Positions 26,108-34,401 of a stretch of 64,000 nucleotides of DNA are shown here, in pieces. The stretch spans positions 310,001-374,000 of the forward strand of contig JAGTTP010000002.1 in assembly GCA_018223365.1 (NCBI GenBank), given 5' to 3'. Under the pieces are notes generated by a model. It had not been told where the DNA came from. It ran no database searches and saw only the letters and a program-made list of their open reading frames with translations. The position numbers and the translations under genes were made by a program. This stretch comes from Clostridiaceae bacterium Marseille-Q4145 (GTDB taxonomy: Bacteria; Bacillota; Clostridia; Lachnospirales; Lachnospiraceae). The first letter of the stretch is position 1; each line of letters opens with the position of its first letter.

Positions 26108-26545
26108 TTATTTCGTCAGCTCCGCAACGACCTGGTTAATGACTTTACCGTCAGCTTTGCCTTTCAGTTCGCCCATAACGGTCTTCATGATCATACCTTT
26201 ATTCTTGGTAGCCAGCACTTCAGCAAATTTGCTGGTGAGAATTTCTTTTACTTCTTCTGCACTTAAAAGCTTCGGAGCAAACTCACTCATCACTTCGTAA
26301 CGTGCTTTGTACTCTGCCAGAAGATCTTCTCTGGAAGCCGGGCAGGTATCAATCTGTTCTTTTACACTTTTCAATTCTTTTAAAATGACCTGACTTACCA
26401 TATCTTCCGGGATATCATCGCGGCAGCCTGCGTCGATACCTGCTTTTTTCACTGCAGATACCAGTGCGGAAATGGAATCTTTTCTCGCTTTGTCCTTTGC
26501 TTTCATTGCTGCGATCATTGCATCCTGTAAATCTTTTAATTTCAT
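26108..26545 (-). CDS. yqeY: GatB/YqeY domain protein
   Basis: 145 residues of the YqeY family, related to the tail domain of the Asp/Glu-tRNA amidotransferase B subunit: LKDLQDAMIAAMKAKDKARKDSISALVSAVK, ILKELKSVKEQID, and the C-terminal VMGELKGKADGKVINQVV. The length is standard for the stand-alone form. Its cellular role is poorly known; tRNA binding is inferred from GatB. The ATG overlaps the CBS gene's stop by 4 bases (ATGA), indicating translational coupling. Confidence 0.92.
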   Translation of the reverse strand: MKLKDLQDAMIAAMKAKDKARKDSISALVSAVKKAGIDAGCRDDIPEDMVSQVILKELKSVKEQIDTCPASREDLLAEYKARYEVMSEFAPKLLSAEEVKEILTSKFAEVLATKNKGMIMKTVMGELKGKADGKVINQVVAELTK

Positions 26546-26970
26546 GACTTCTTTTCCTCCTCAAGCCTTCTGGCATACTCCTCGTAGCAGAAACGGATAA
26601 TATCCTTTCTGGTTACGATGCCGATAAATATTTTTTTATCGTCAATAACCGGAACAAAGTTCTGGTTCATGGCCATCTGTACCAAATCCTCCATGGTTGC
26701 GTCGATGGAAACCGGTTTGAACGGAATGCGCCGTTCTACACTGGTCACTGGAACATTCTCCGCTTCCTTCAGATTCATGTTATAGCGCTTTTTCAGCGTC
26801 CATAAAATATCCCCTTCTGTAACTGTTCCCACATAGTGTCCTTCCCGGTCGATCATAGGAATGGCAGTATAACCGCTCCGTTCCAGTTTCTCAATGGCCT
26901 GTCTGAGGGTCCATTCCTTTTGGAGATGGGCCACCTCACTTTTCGGGGTCAGAAAAAATAATACATTCAT
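26542..26970 (-). CDS. CBS-domain protein
   Basis: 142 residues made almost wholly of two CBS motifs (about 15-65, GYTAIPMIDREGHYVGTVTEGDILW; and 80-135, NQNFVPVIDDKKIFIGIVTRKDIIRF), forming one Bateman module that usually senses adenine nucleotides or S-adenosyl ligands. No catalytic domain is attached, so it is probably a regulatory protein with an unknown partner. It overlaps yqeY by 4 bases. Confidence 0.9.
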   Translation of the reverse strand: MNVLFFLTPKSEVAHLQKEWTLRQAIEKLERSGYTAIPMIDREGHYVGTVTEGDILWTLKKRYNMNLKEAENVPVTSVERRIPFKPVSIDATMEDLVQMAMNQNFVPVIDDKKIFIGIVTRKDIIRFCYEEYARRLEEEKKS

Positions 26971-27013
26971 CCTTCTCTTTTCATCCTGTCGTAATTATCG
27001 TTTTTACAGTACT

Positions 27014-28558
27014 TTACATCAGCGGAGCCAGTACACGGAGTACGGAAGTAAGAAGATCTCCAATCACACCCTGTCTGCAGTCTCCCATGGTTACTTCATG
27101 ACACTTCGGGAAACACTCCTCCATATCCTTTTTCACATCCATCACTGCTTTACACCCATACAGCAGTGTTCCACACTCAAAGTGCAGGTAAAGACTCCGG
27201 AAATCCATATTGATGGTTCCTACTGTCGCAATCCGGTCGTCGCACACATAGGATTTTGCATGAACAAATCCCGGCGTGTATTCATAGATCTTAACGCCTG
27301 CCCGAAGAAGCGGCGGATAATAAGATTTCGCCATATAAAATACCATCGGTTTGTCCGGAATACCAGGCATCAGAATCCTTACATCCACACCGCGCTTGGC
27401 TGCCGTACAGAGTGCATTTTCCATTTCATCACTGATCAGCAGATAGGGTGTTGCTATATAGACGTAATCCTTCGCCTGATTCAGGATATTGATGTAGACA
27501 TTCTCCCCCAGTTCTTCAAAATCCAGCGGTGTATCGGAGTATGGCACCACATAGCCGTCGCTTTCAAAAGGTTCCGGATGCCACCGATGGGGATCAAAGG
27601 CTTTAAAATCCGTCTCCGGCTCCCGGAATGCATTCCACATTTCCAGAAACATCATGCTGAAATTGAAGACGGCCTCACCATGAATCCGCACCCCTGTATC
27701 TTTCCAGTGTCCAAACCTCATCTTCCGGTTGATATATTCATCTGCCAGATTGATACCGCCATTGTAAGCTGTGTGACCGTCAATCACCAAAATTTTCCGA
27801 TGGTCACGGTTATTCATGGCAAGAGACAAAAACGGTACAAAACGGTTGAATGCCATGCATTTGATACCTTTAGATTCCATAATCTTTGTATAATGTATTG
27901 GCAGCAATGACACGCATCCTACGTCATCATAAATAAGCCGGACATCCACACCTTCTTTTACTTTCCGTTCCAGTATCTCCAGAATCATGTCCCACATGAC
28001 ACCTTCAGCAATAATGAAATATTCCAGATAAATATAATGTTTTGCCGCTTGCAGATCTTTTAACATGGCATCAAACATCTTTTCACCCACCGGAAAATAT
28101 TCAACTGTCGTATTTTTCCACGCCGGATAGGGGCCATAATTTCCAATATACCGGATATTTCCGGCAACCCTGGCATCCTGTTCCTCGATTTCCTGCAGGA
28201 TATCTTCATTTTGCTTCAATGCATCTGTCATACTGTCTTTGACAACTGCCATCTTTGCAGCCAGTTTTTTCCCCGGCTTTTTGTTGCCAATCATTACATA
28301 AAGGATGCCTCCCAAAAGCGGAATCACCATAATGAGGATCATCCAGGCTATTTTATAAGCAGAATTTTCATCCTTCCGAATCAGATACAACAGAATAATC
28401 ACACTCAGCACACGGAAAAAACCATTAACGACAATTGAATAATTCGCGAGTCTGTTCAGAAACAACAGGTACCATAACAACTGCACCAGCAGAGCCAGGC
28501 CTACCACAACTACACGACTGGTAAATATCTTCAGGAGTTTCCTCATATGCGCTTTCAT
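27014..28558 (-). CDS. cls: Cardiolipin synthase (phospholipase D family)
   Basis: 514 residues. Two N-terminal membrane helices (about 12-60), then two phospholipase D halves, each with an H-x-K-x4-D motif: DHRKILVIDG ... TAYNGG near residue 255 and HAKSYVCDDRIATVGTINMD near residue 435. This domain order is that of ClsA, which condenses two phosphatidylglycerols to cardiolipin. The ATG at 28558 follows GAGGTGAGTG. Together with pgsA (8.6 kb) it covers two steps of anionic lipid synthesis, but they are not linked. Confidence 0.95.
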   Translation of the reverse strand: MKAHMRKLLKIFTSRVVVVGLALLVQLLWYLLFLNRLANYSIVVNGFFRVLSVIILLYLIRKDENSAYKIAWMILIMVIPLLGGILYVMIGNKKPGKKLAAKMAVVKDSMTDALKQNEDILQEIEEQDARVAGNIRYIGNYGPYPAWKNTTVEYFPVGEKMFDAMLKDLQAAKHYIYLEYFIIAEGVMWDMILEILERKVKEGVDVRLIYDDVGCVSLLPIHYTKIMESKGIKCMAFNRFVPFLSLAMNNRDHRKILVIDGHTAYNGGINLADEYINRKMRFGHWKDTGVRIHGEAVFNFSMMFLEMWNAFREPETDFKAFDPHRWHPEPFESDGYVVPYSDTPLDFEELGENVYINILNQAKDYVYIATPYLLISDEMENALCTAAKRGVDVRILMPGIPDKPMVFYMAKSYYPPLLRAGVKIYEYTPGFVHAKSYVCDDRIATVGTINMDFRSLYLHFECGTLLYGCKAVMDVKKDMEECFPKCHEVTMGDCRQGVIGDLLTSVLRVLAPLM

Positions 28559-28626
28559 TCACTCACCTCATGTCTAACTATCCGATACCAGTATATCCCT
28601 TTTTCCAGTGGTTTTCCATTAAAACT

Positions 28627-29436
28627 TTATGAATTCTGATCAAGATGTACAGTCATCTGCGGGAACGGGATGTCTATCTGTTCGGCATTCAGTCGATTAT
28701 GAACAGCTTCCAGCACACTCCATTTCACTGCCCAGTAGTCCTCGCATTTGACCCACGGACGGATCAGCACGTTCACGCCGCTGTCTCCCAGATTATCCAC
28801 TGCTACGATCGGAGCCGGATCTTTCAAAATTCGTTCATCCTGATTCAGGATGTCCATAATCACTTCTCTTGCCTTCTTCAGGTCAGAACCGTAGCCCACA
28901 TCTACGCTCATATCCACGCGGCGAATTTCATTGGCTGAATAATTCGTGATATTACTGTTGGAAAGACTACCATTTGGCAGTACAACATTTCGGTTATCCA
29001 CCGTATGTAAGGTTGTGTAGAACAGGGATATCACTGCTACCGTTCCTTCACAGCCACAGACGCTCACATAATCCCCCACCACAAAGGGTTTCAGAATCAG
29101 AATCAGGATACCGCCTGCAAAGTTGGACAGGCTGCCCTGCAAAGACAGACCAATGGCTACTCCAGCAGAACCAAGGATAGTAATAAAAGAAGTTGTCTGC
29201 ACTCCAAAATGTCCTAACAGTGCCAGAATCAATACCGCATAGGCTACAAATTTTACAAATGCGTCCAGAAACTGCACGACTCCGGTATCAATACTGGAAC
29301 GTTCCAGTGCACTTTTTAACAGTTTTCTTGCCACATTAATAACTTTAATGCCAATAATCAGGAGAATCACTGCCCATACAATGGACAGCCCCGCATCCAG
29401 AAATTTCGGCCATATATTGTCAATCCAGTTCGTCAT
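28627..29436 (-). CDS. mscS: Small-conductance mechanosensitive channel (MscS family)
   Basis: About 270 residues: three membrane helices, the pore helix with the family's Gly/Ala-rich pattern (GSAGVAIGLSLQGSLSNFAGGILI), then the beta domain (FVVGDYVSVCGCEGTVAVI, VVLPNGSLSNSNITNYS) and an alpha/beta C-terminus. It releases solutes on hypo-osmotic shock. ATG at 29436 has GGAAAG in front; ATG at 29448 is the alternative. An IS110 element lies right upstream, so its original promoter may be displaced. Confidence 0.93.
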   Translation of the reverse strand: MTNWIDNIWPKFLDAGLSIVWAVILLIIGIKVINVARKLLKSALERSSIDTGVVQFLDAFVKFVAYAVLILALLGHFGVQTTSFITILGSAGVAIGLSLQGSLSNFAGGILILILKPFVVGDYVSVCGCEGTVAVISLFYTTLHTVDNRNVVLPNGSLSNSNITNYSANEIRRVDMSVDVGYGSDLKKAREVIMDILNQDERILKDPAPIVAVDNLGDSGVNVLIRPWVKCEDYWAVKWSVLEAVHNRLNAEQIDIPFPQMTVHLDQNS

Positions 29437-29489
29437 TTCTCTTTCCATAGCTTACGTATAATCCAATTATCTTAGATGGTAATTGGATT

Positions 29490-29733
29490 TTTCCTTTCTC
29501 CCAGTTAACACTGGGTATTTATTTCCATCTCTGTTATATTTTGAAAAGGCACTGTGGATCTGTACCTATAACTTTACAGCTTTGACTGGTATGAGGTGAC
29601 TCAGACCACAGCTTTTCGTCTATTACTGTTAATCAGTTTGTTAACGCATCGACGTTTTTATTTACGTGATTACACAGCCGAATTCTCTGTGGAAGACAGC
29701 AGTGCTCAAAATATTTATCAGGAGGTATAACCT
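29490..29733 (+). ncRNA. Candidate IS110 bridge RNA region
   Basis: Long 5' non-coding stretch before the transposase, the place where IS110-group elements encode the bridge RNA that pairs with donor and target DNA. Visible hairpins: 29500-29515 (CCCAGT/ACTGGG, tetraloop), 29552-29611 (CTGTGG-TCTG with CAGA-CCACAG, 39-base internal loop), and 29617-29654 (CGTC/GACG enclosing GTTAA/TTAAC). A short 5' hairpin followed by two hairpins with large loops resembles the known layout. RNA ends, expression and guides are not shown. Confidence 0.5.
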
Positions 29734-30909
29734 ATGTCAATGTACTTTATTGGAATTGATATTTCCAAGTACAAACATGATTGCTGCATCATTTCTGCAG
29801 CTGATCAAAAAGTAGTTTCTAAAGTCACAATCAAAAACAATAAAGCCGGTTTTAATGAACTGCTTACAATCATTCATTCTCTCGCAAATCCTGCGGACAT
29901 AAGAATAGGGTTTGAATCAACTGCCCATTATGCTCTCAATCTTGAACTCTTCCTTGAAAATTCTCTCCTAACCTTCATGGAAGTAAATCCTGTTCTCATC
30001 AGTGAATACAAGAAATCAAAAACACTTAGGCGTACAAAAACCGACTCTGTTGACTGTGAATCAATAGCTCGTTGGTTAATGACTGTTGAATACAAACCCC
30101 ATACAAAAGGATTTTACCGCGCTTACACTTTAAAATCATTAACTCGTTTACGCGATAAACTTATCCGACAGCGTTCTTTCTATCTTGTTAAAATCACAAA
30201 TGTGTTAGATCATACATTCCCTGAGTTTAAACCATTCTTTAATGAACGCTTATCCAAAACCGCTCTCTATCTGCTTGAGAACTATGGTTCTGCTGAAAAG
30301 ATGGCTCGTATGAACTCAGCCTCTTATGAAAAGCTACGTTCCATATCCCGGGGGAAGTTTTCACCACAGCAATTCCTACGACTAAAAGAACTTGCTGCCA
30401 ATACTGTTGGTGTAAATAACTCTATTTTTGATGTAGAGCTGAACAGTCTTTTATCTTTATACAAATCCCTTGTAAAAGAGATTGATACCATTGAAAAAGA
30501 AATCAACAAACTAATTGAAGAAGTACATCCTCACTATATGTCAGTTCCTGGAATCGGACCATTATCAGCAGCTGTAATCTATTCTGAATACGGCGATATA
30601 TCTAACTTCACTAATCCAGGACAAATGCTTGCATTTGCCGGAATAGAACCAGGAATCAACGAATCTGGTACTGAATCTCACGGAGGCAAGATGGTTAAGC
30701 GTGGATCATCCCAGCTCCGCTACACACTTATCAATTGTTGTCTACCGTTAATCCGCTTTGACATGACATTTGCAACTTACTATGCCAAGAAACGCGAAGA
30801 AGGCAAACCACATCGAGTAGCCATTACTCATGTAGCCAAAAAGCTTATTAGAGTCATCTACACATTGGAGAGCCAAGATATCGACTTTAATGCTCAAAAA
30901 CTTCGTTAA
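29734..30909 (+). CDS. IS110-family transposase (DEDD RNA-guided recombinase type)
   Basis: 391 residues, complete. N-terminal RuvC-like DEDD domain: IGIDISKYKHD (Asp9), GFESTAHYALNLE (Glu61), RRTKTDSVDCESIARWL (Asp105/Asp108). The C-terminal Transposase_20 domain has PGIGPLSAAVIYSEYGDI, FAGIEPGINESGTES and HGGKMVKRGSSQLR, which holds the conserved serine region used for strand exchange. AGGAGG lies 6-7 bases before the ATG. With its long 5' leader it looks like the IS110 group rather than IS1111. The reading frame is intact, so the copy may be active. Confidence 0.95.
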   Translation: MSMYFIGIDISKYKHDCCIISAADQKVVSKVTIKNNKAGFNELLTIIHSLANPADIRIGFESTAHYALNLELFLENSLLTFMEVNPVLISEYKKSKTLRRTKTDSVDCESIARWLMTVEYKPHTKGFYRAYTLKSLTRLRDKLIRQRSFYLVKITNVLDHTFPEFKPFFNERLSKTALYLLENYGSAEKMARMNSASYEKLRSISRGKFSPQQFLRLKELAANTVGVNNSIFDVELNSLLSLYKSLVKEIDTIEKEINKLIEEVHPHYMSVPGIGPLSAAVIYSEYGDISNFTNPGQMLAFAGIEPGINESGTESHGGKMVKRGSSQLRYTLINCCLPLIRFDMTFATYYAKKREEGKPHRVAITHVAKKLIRVIYTLESQDIDFNAQKLR

Positions 30910-30936
30910 TCTCTAGTGGATTAATACTAATTTCTC

Positions 30937-30964
30937 CCATCTGAAATACGATGTATTCAGATGG
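30937..30964. repeat. Hairpin after the IS110 transposase gene
   Basis: CCATCTGA (30937-30944) pairs with TCAGATGG (30957-30964), continued by ATAC/GTAT with one bulge, loop GAT. There is no T-run after it. It may mark the right end of the element or protect the mRNA. Confidence 0.55.
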
Positions 30965-31042
30965 CTTATTAAAATTACCCATTTTTACAATTCAAAAAAT
31001 TTCAAAATTCTCTTGACTGTTTATAGTTTGTCACCTCTTTTA

Positions 31043-33013
31043 TCAATCATTTGTAAACCGGTCGATAAAATCCTGTTCGGAAATAATCTCCACGCCCAGT
31101 TCTTTTGCTTTTTTATTTTTGGAAGAATTGGACATCACATCGTTGTTGATGAGATAATCCGTCTTTGATGTCACGCTGCCGGTTACCTTACCGCCCTTTG
31201 TTTCAATAAAATCTTTAAGGGCCGCCCGGTTATCAAACTGCTCCAGACTTCCGGTGATGACAAATACTTTTCCTGACAGGTTCTGCTGGCTCTCATCTAC
31301 TGTCTCTTTATAGAGATCCAGCTCTCCCAGCAGATCGTCAAGCCATCGGTTATGCTCCTCATTTTTAAAATAAGCCTCCACGCTGGCACCGATCACACCG
31401 CCGATACCCGGAATCTGGCTCAGTTCCTCCGCCGTTGCCTTCCGAAGCTTCGTCCCATCGTCATCATACTCTTTACAAAGCATCTTCGCATTGGCAAGTC
31501 CAATATTCGGAATACCAAGGCTGTAGATCACTCTGGACAACGTTGTATGTCTTGCTTTCTGCACACTGTCCATAAGGTTTTCATAGGATTTTACACCCAT
31601 GCCTTCCATCCCGACGATCTCTTCTTTGTAGCGATCCAGACGGAACAGATCCGCATATTCCTTGATAAATCCTTTGTCAATAAATTTCTCCAGCGTCATC
31701 TCTGACAAACCGTCAATGTTCATGGCATCTCTGCTTACAAATAATGTAAATGCTTTGATTTTTTTTGCCGGACATTCTGGATTGGTACAATAAAGGGATT
31801 CCACATCATTGGTTTTCCGGATCTCCGTGGCACCGCCGCACACCGGACAGACAGACGGAATCTCTACCGTTCCGCTTCCAGTCAGGTTCTCTGCAATCTG
31901 CGGAATGATCATATTGGCCTTATAGACGGTGATCACATCACCAATACCTAGCTTTAATCCTTTTAAAATGCTCACATTATGAACAGACGCACGGCTGACG
32001 GTTGTCCCTTCCAGTTCCACCGGTTCAAAGATGGCCACTGGATTGATAAGGCCGGTTCTGGACGGACTCCACTCAATCTCCTGCAGATGAGTTTCCCGCA
32101 GCTCATCCTGCCATTTGAATGCATAGGAATCTCTTGGAAATTTTGCTGTTCTTCCTAAAGACTGCCCATATGCAATGTCATCATAGGTTGCCACCAGTCC
32201 ATCGGATGGGAAATCATTGTGTACAATGGCTTCTGAAAACCACTGCACGGTCTCCGGCACCTGGGCACCAGTCACCTTCTTATATTCCACCACATCAAAG
32301 CCCTGGCTCTTCAGCCACAAAAACTGCTTTTCTCTGGAATTATCAAACTCCACACCTTCGGCCTGAACCAGTGCAAACGCATAAAAATAGACATTTCGCT
32401 TTGCCGTGATCTCATTATTCAGCTGACGGACGGAACCGCTGCATAAGTTTCGCGGATTTTTATATTTGGCTGCTTCATCCTCGATCTCTTCATTGATTCT
32501 CTCAAAGTCAGAATAACGAATCACTGCCTCACCTCGCAGAATCACCTGTTCTTTGCAGGGAATCGTAAGAGGAACATTTTTAAAAACTTTTGCATTGTTC
32601 GTAATGACTTCTCCCACTTCACCATTTCCTCTGGTGACAGCCTTGGAAAGCTGGCCATTTTCATAAGTCAGAACAACCGTCAGCCCATCCAGCTTCCAGG
32701 ACAGCAATACCTCATGATCTCCGGCAAATGCTGCCAGTTCTCCCACATCTTTGGTCTTATCAAGTGAAAGCATCGGTGACGCATGGCGTTCTTTCGGCAG
32801 CTCGTCCACTGCTTCATAGCCTACTGTCATGGTAGGACTGCCGGATAACACCGTGCCGGTCTCTTTCTCTAATGCCGCCAGTTCATCATAGAGTTTATCA
32901 TACTCCAGATTACTCATAATCTCCCTGTCTTCTGCATAGTAGGCCTTCGACGCATTCCGGAGCAGTTCTCCCAACTCCTTCATACGTGCAATCTGCTGCT
33001 CCTTATTCGTCAT
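31043..33013 (-). CDS. ligA: NAD-dependent DNA ligase
   Basis: 656 residues: adenylation domain with KxDG lysine at about residue 107 (LLSWKLDGLTVVL), OB fold, a Cys4 zinc finger (CPVCGG ... CTNPECP), helix-hairpin-helix repeats and a C-terminal BRCT domain (SGKVFVITGSLEQF). It joins nicks in replication and repair. The usual TRGDGxxGEDVT stretch reads TRGNGEVGEVITNN here, a variant I associate with a divergent LigA lineage of Lachnospiraceae. The ATG at 33013 lies in the last codons of the pseudouridine synthase gene (11-nt overlap); a longer frame to 33046 has no support. Confidence 0.93.
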   Translation of the reverse strand: MTNKEQQIARMKELGELLRNASKAYYAEDREIMSNLEYDKLYDELAALEKETGTVLSGSPTMTVGYEAVDELPKERHASPMLSLDKTKDVGELAAFAGDHEVLLSWKLDGLTVVLTYENGQLSKAVTRGNGEVGEVITNNAKVFKNVPLTIPCKEQVILRGEAVIRYSDFERINEEIEDEAAKYKNPRNLCSGSVRQLNNEITAKRNVYFYAFALVQAEGVEFDNSREKQFLWLKSQGFDVVEYKKVTGAQVPETVQWFSEAIVHNDFPSDGLVATYDDIAYGQSLGRTAKFPRDSYAFKWQDELRETHLQEIEWSPSRTGLINPVAIFEPVELEGTTVSRASVHNVSILKGLKLGIGDVITVYKANMIIPQIAENLTGSGTVEIPSVCPVCGGATEIRKTNDVESLYCTNPECPAKKIKAFTLFVSRDAMNIDGLSEMTLEKFIDKGFIKEYADLFRLDRYKEEIVGMEGMGVKSYENLMDSVQKARHTTLSRVIYSLGIPNIGLANAKMLCKEYDDDGTKLRKATAEELSQIPGIGGVIGASVEAYFKNEEHNRWLDDLLGELDLYKETVDESQQNLSGKVFVITGSLEQFDNRAALKDFIETKGGKVTGSVTSKTDYLINNDVMSNSSKNKKAKELGVEIISEQDFIDRFTND

Positions 33014-33773
33014 CCTGCATATCCTCCTCATTAAGTTCCCGGACATCTTCTGACTCGTTCTCGGATTCTTCCAGTAAATACAGCAGTTCCTGAAGTTCTG
33101 CTTCTGTTACATTCCTATATCCACCGGTTGTCAGATGCCCCAGATGAATATTCATAATCCGGACACGTTTAATTCCAGTCACATGAAAACCCAGTTCCTT
33201 ACACATCCGGCGAATCTGCCGGTTCAATCCCTGGGTCAGAATAATTTTGAATTTCTTTTTACCAAGTCGTTCTACTTCACATGGACGTGTGGTCACTTCC
33301 AGCTCTTTCAGGTGCACACCTGCCGCCATGTCTTTCAGAAAGCGGTCATTAAATTCTTTATCTACCGTTACTTCGTATTCCTTCTCATGATAATTTGCCG
33401 CACGCATCATTTGATTAATGATATCCCCATTATTCGTCATAAGAAGTAACCCTTCAGAATCTTTATCCAGACGCCCTGCATAAGTAATCCGTTTGGGATA
33501 ATGAAGAAAATCAATGATGTTCACATCACCGCCCTGACTTTTTTCTGAGCAGACTACTCCCCTTGGTTTATTCACTGCCAGAAGAATGAGCTTATCCTTT
33601 TTATCTTTCTGTACTGGTTTTCCGTTCAGGCAAACCTTCTGCCCTTCCTCAATCTGCATGCCGACAGTCGCTTTCATGCCGTCAACGGTCACTTTTCCAG
33701 CCTCGATAAGCCGGTCTGCCTCCCTTCGGGAGCAGACACCCGCCTCACTCATATATTTATTTAAACGTATCAT
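33003..33773 (-). CDS. Pseudouridine synthase, RluF/RluB family
   Basis: 256 residues: N-terminal S4 RNA-binding domain (IRLNKYMSEAGVCSRREADRL), then the RsuA-type catalytic domain with GRLDKDSEGLLLMTN (catalytic Asp) and LTQGLNRQIRRMCKELG. The motif YAGRLDKDSEG is nearer to RluF, which modifies U2604 of 23S rRNA, than to RluB, but this is a reading by eye. The tail is acidic. It overlaps ligA by 11 bases and probably shares a transcript with it. Confidence 0.9.
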   Translation of the reverse strand: MIRLNKYMSEAGVCSRREADRLIEAGKVTVDGMKATVGMQIEEGQKVCLNGKPVQKDKKDKLILLAVNKPRGVVCSEKSQGGDVNIIDFLHYPKRITYAGRLDKDSEGLLLMTNNGDIINQMMRAANYHEKEYEVTVDKEFNDRFLKDMAAGVHLKELEVTTRPCEVERLGKKKFKIILTQGLNRQIRRMCKELGFHVTGIKRVRIMNIHLGHLTTGGYRNVTEAELQELLYLLEESENESEDVRELNEEDMQDDE

Positions 33774-33825
33774 GGTATGTACTTCCTTTCCCGGAACTTT
33801 TTGCCGCTCTTTTCAGCTGCTGTTT

Positions 33826-33849
33826 CGTGGGGCTCCATACTGCCCCACG
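33826..33849. other. 8-bp hairpin upstream of the pseudouridine synthase gene
   Basis: CGTGGGGC (33826-33833) and GCCCCACG (33842-33849) with an 8-base loop, between two minus-strand genes. No T-run follows on either strand, so it is not a clear terminator. Confidence 0.5.
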
Positions 33850-33889
33850 CCATTCTATCATACCAAATTTTCCTTCAAATGACCAGTGA

Positions 33890-34327
33890 CTATCTAAGAT
33901 ACGCTTTCAGTTTCTCAATATTTTTCTCTTCAAAATCCATCAGTTCCTGCGCAATTTCATAATATTCTTTCTTCACACTCTGATTACTCTTCACTGCCTT
34001 CATAAGCTCTACAATACCTTTTGTATTTCCCTGAATCATCATATCGGCCAGATGGCTGGTACTGGCATTCAACAGGGTATTCATCTGAATACCTCCCCAC
34101 AGCATTGTCTTTCCTACCAGATTTTCCTCCGGCAGCGGCTCTTCTGCCTTCATATATTCTTTTTGGATCTTCTCCTCAAACTGCATGAATTTACATGCCT
34201 GGCGATTCAGATCCAACGCCAGATCATCATCCTCCACTTTACTGATCATCACATTGATGGCTTCCCGTCCCATCCGGCTGTTCCGGTAATTTTCCTTCAT
34301 CACAGCTCTGTCCGCATCTGAAAACAT
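33890..34327 (-). CDS. Conserved helical protein, function unknown
   Basis: 145 residues, no membrane span or signal. The sequence is almost entirely amphipathic helix (SRMGREAINVMISKVEDDDLALDLNRQ, HLADMMIQGNTKGIVELMKAV, EYYEIAQELMDFEEKNIEKL), suggesting a four-helix bundle like ferritin-like or spore-coat-F proteins, but metal ligands are not evident. AAGGAGC sits before the ATG at 34327; the frame extends upstream without a better start. I do not recognise the family with confidence. Neighbours are the SH3 protein and the pseudouridine synthase. Confidence 0.75.
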   Translation of the reverse strand: MFSDADRAVMKENYRNSRMGREAINVMISKVEDDDLALDLNRQACKFMQFEEKIQKEYMKAEEPLPEENLVGKTMLWGGIQMNTLLNASTSHLADMMIQGNTKGIVELMKAVKSNQSVKKEYYEIAQELMDFEEKNIEKLKAYLR

Positions 34328-34401
34328 AAAAAAGCTCCTTTCCCTTGTATTGCTACTAGGGTATGGAGCTTTTCCATATTTATTCACTTTTCAAAAATTC
34401 A

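Larger units (their letters stand above)
29460..31040 (+). mobile_element. IS110-family insertion sequence (ends not defined)
   Basis: A single DEDD transposase gene (29734-30909) flanked by 285 bases of non-coding DNA on the left and about 130 on the right, between mscS and ligA. IS110 elements have no reliable terminal inverted repeats, so exact ends cannot be set by eye. Inverted repeats seen: 29461-29469 with 29480-29488 (9 bp), and 30937-30964 (CCATCTGA...TCAGATGG). The plus orientation, opposite to the neighbours, and the interrupted upstream region of mscS fit an insertion. Confidence 0.8.

Noticed and set aside
26894..27910. 338-residue plus-strand frame
   Set aside because: Antisense of cardiolipin synthase, which has both HKD motifs; this strand shows only shadow composition.
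29461..29488. 9-bp inverted repeat as a terminal inverted repeat of the IS110 element
   Set aside because: Both arms lie on the same side of the transposase gene, and IS110 elements normally lack terminal inverted repeats; it may be a leftover hairpin of the mscS side.
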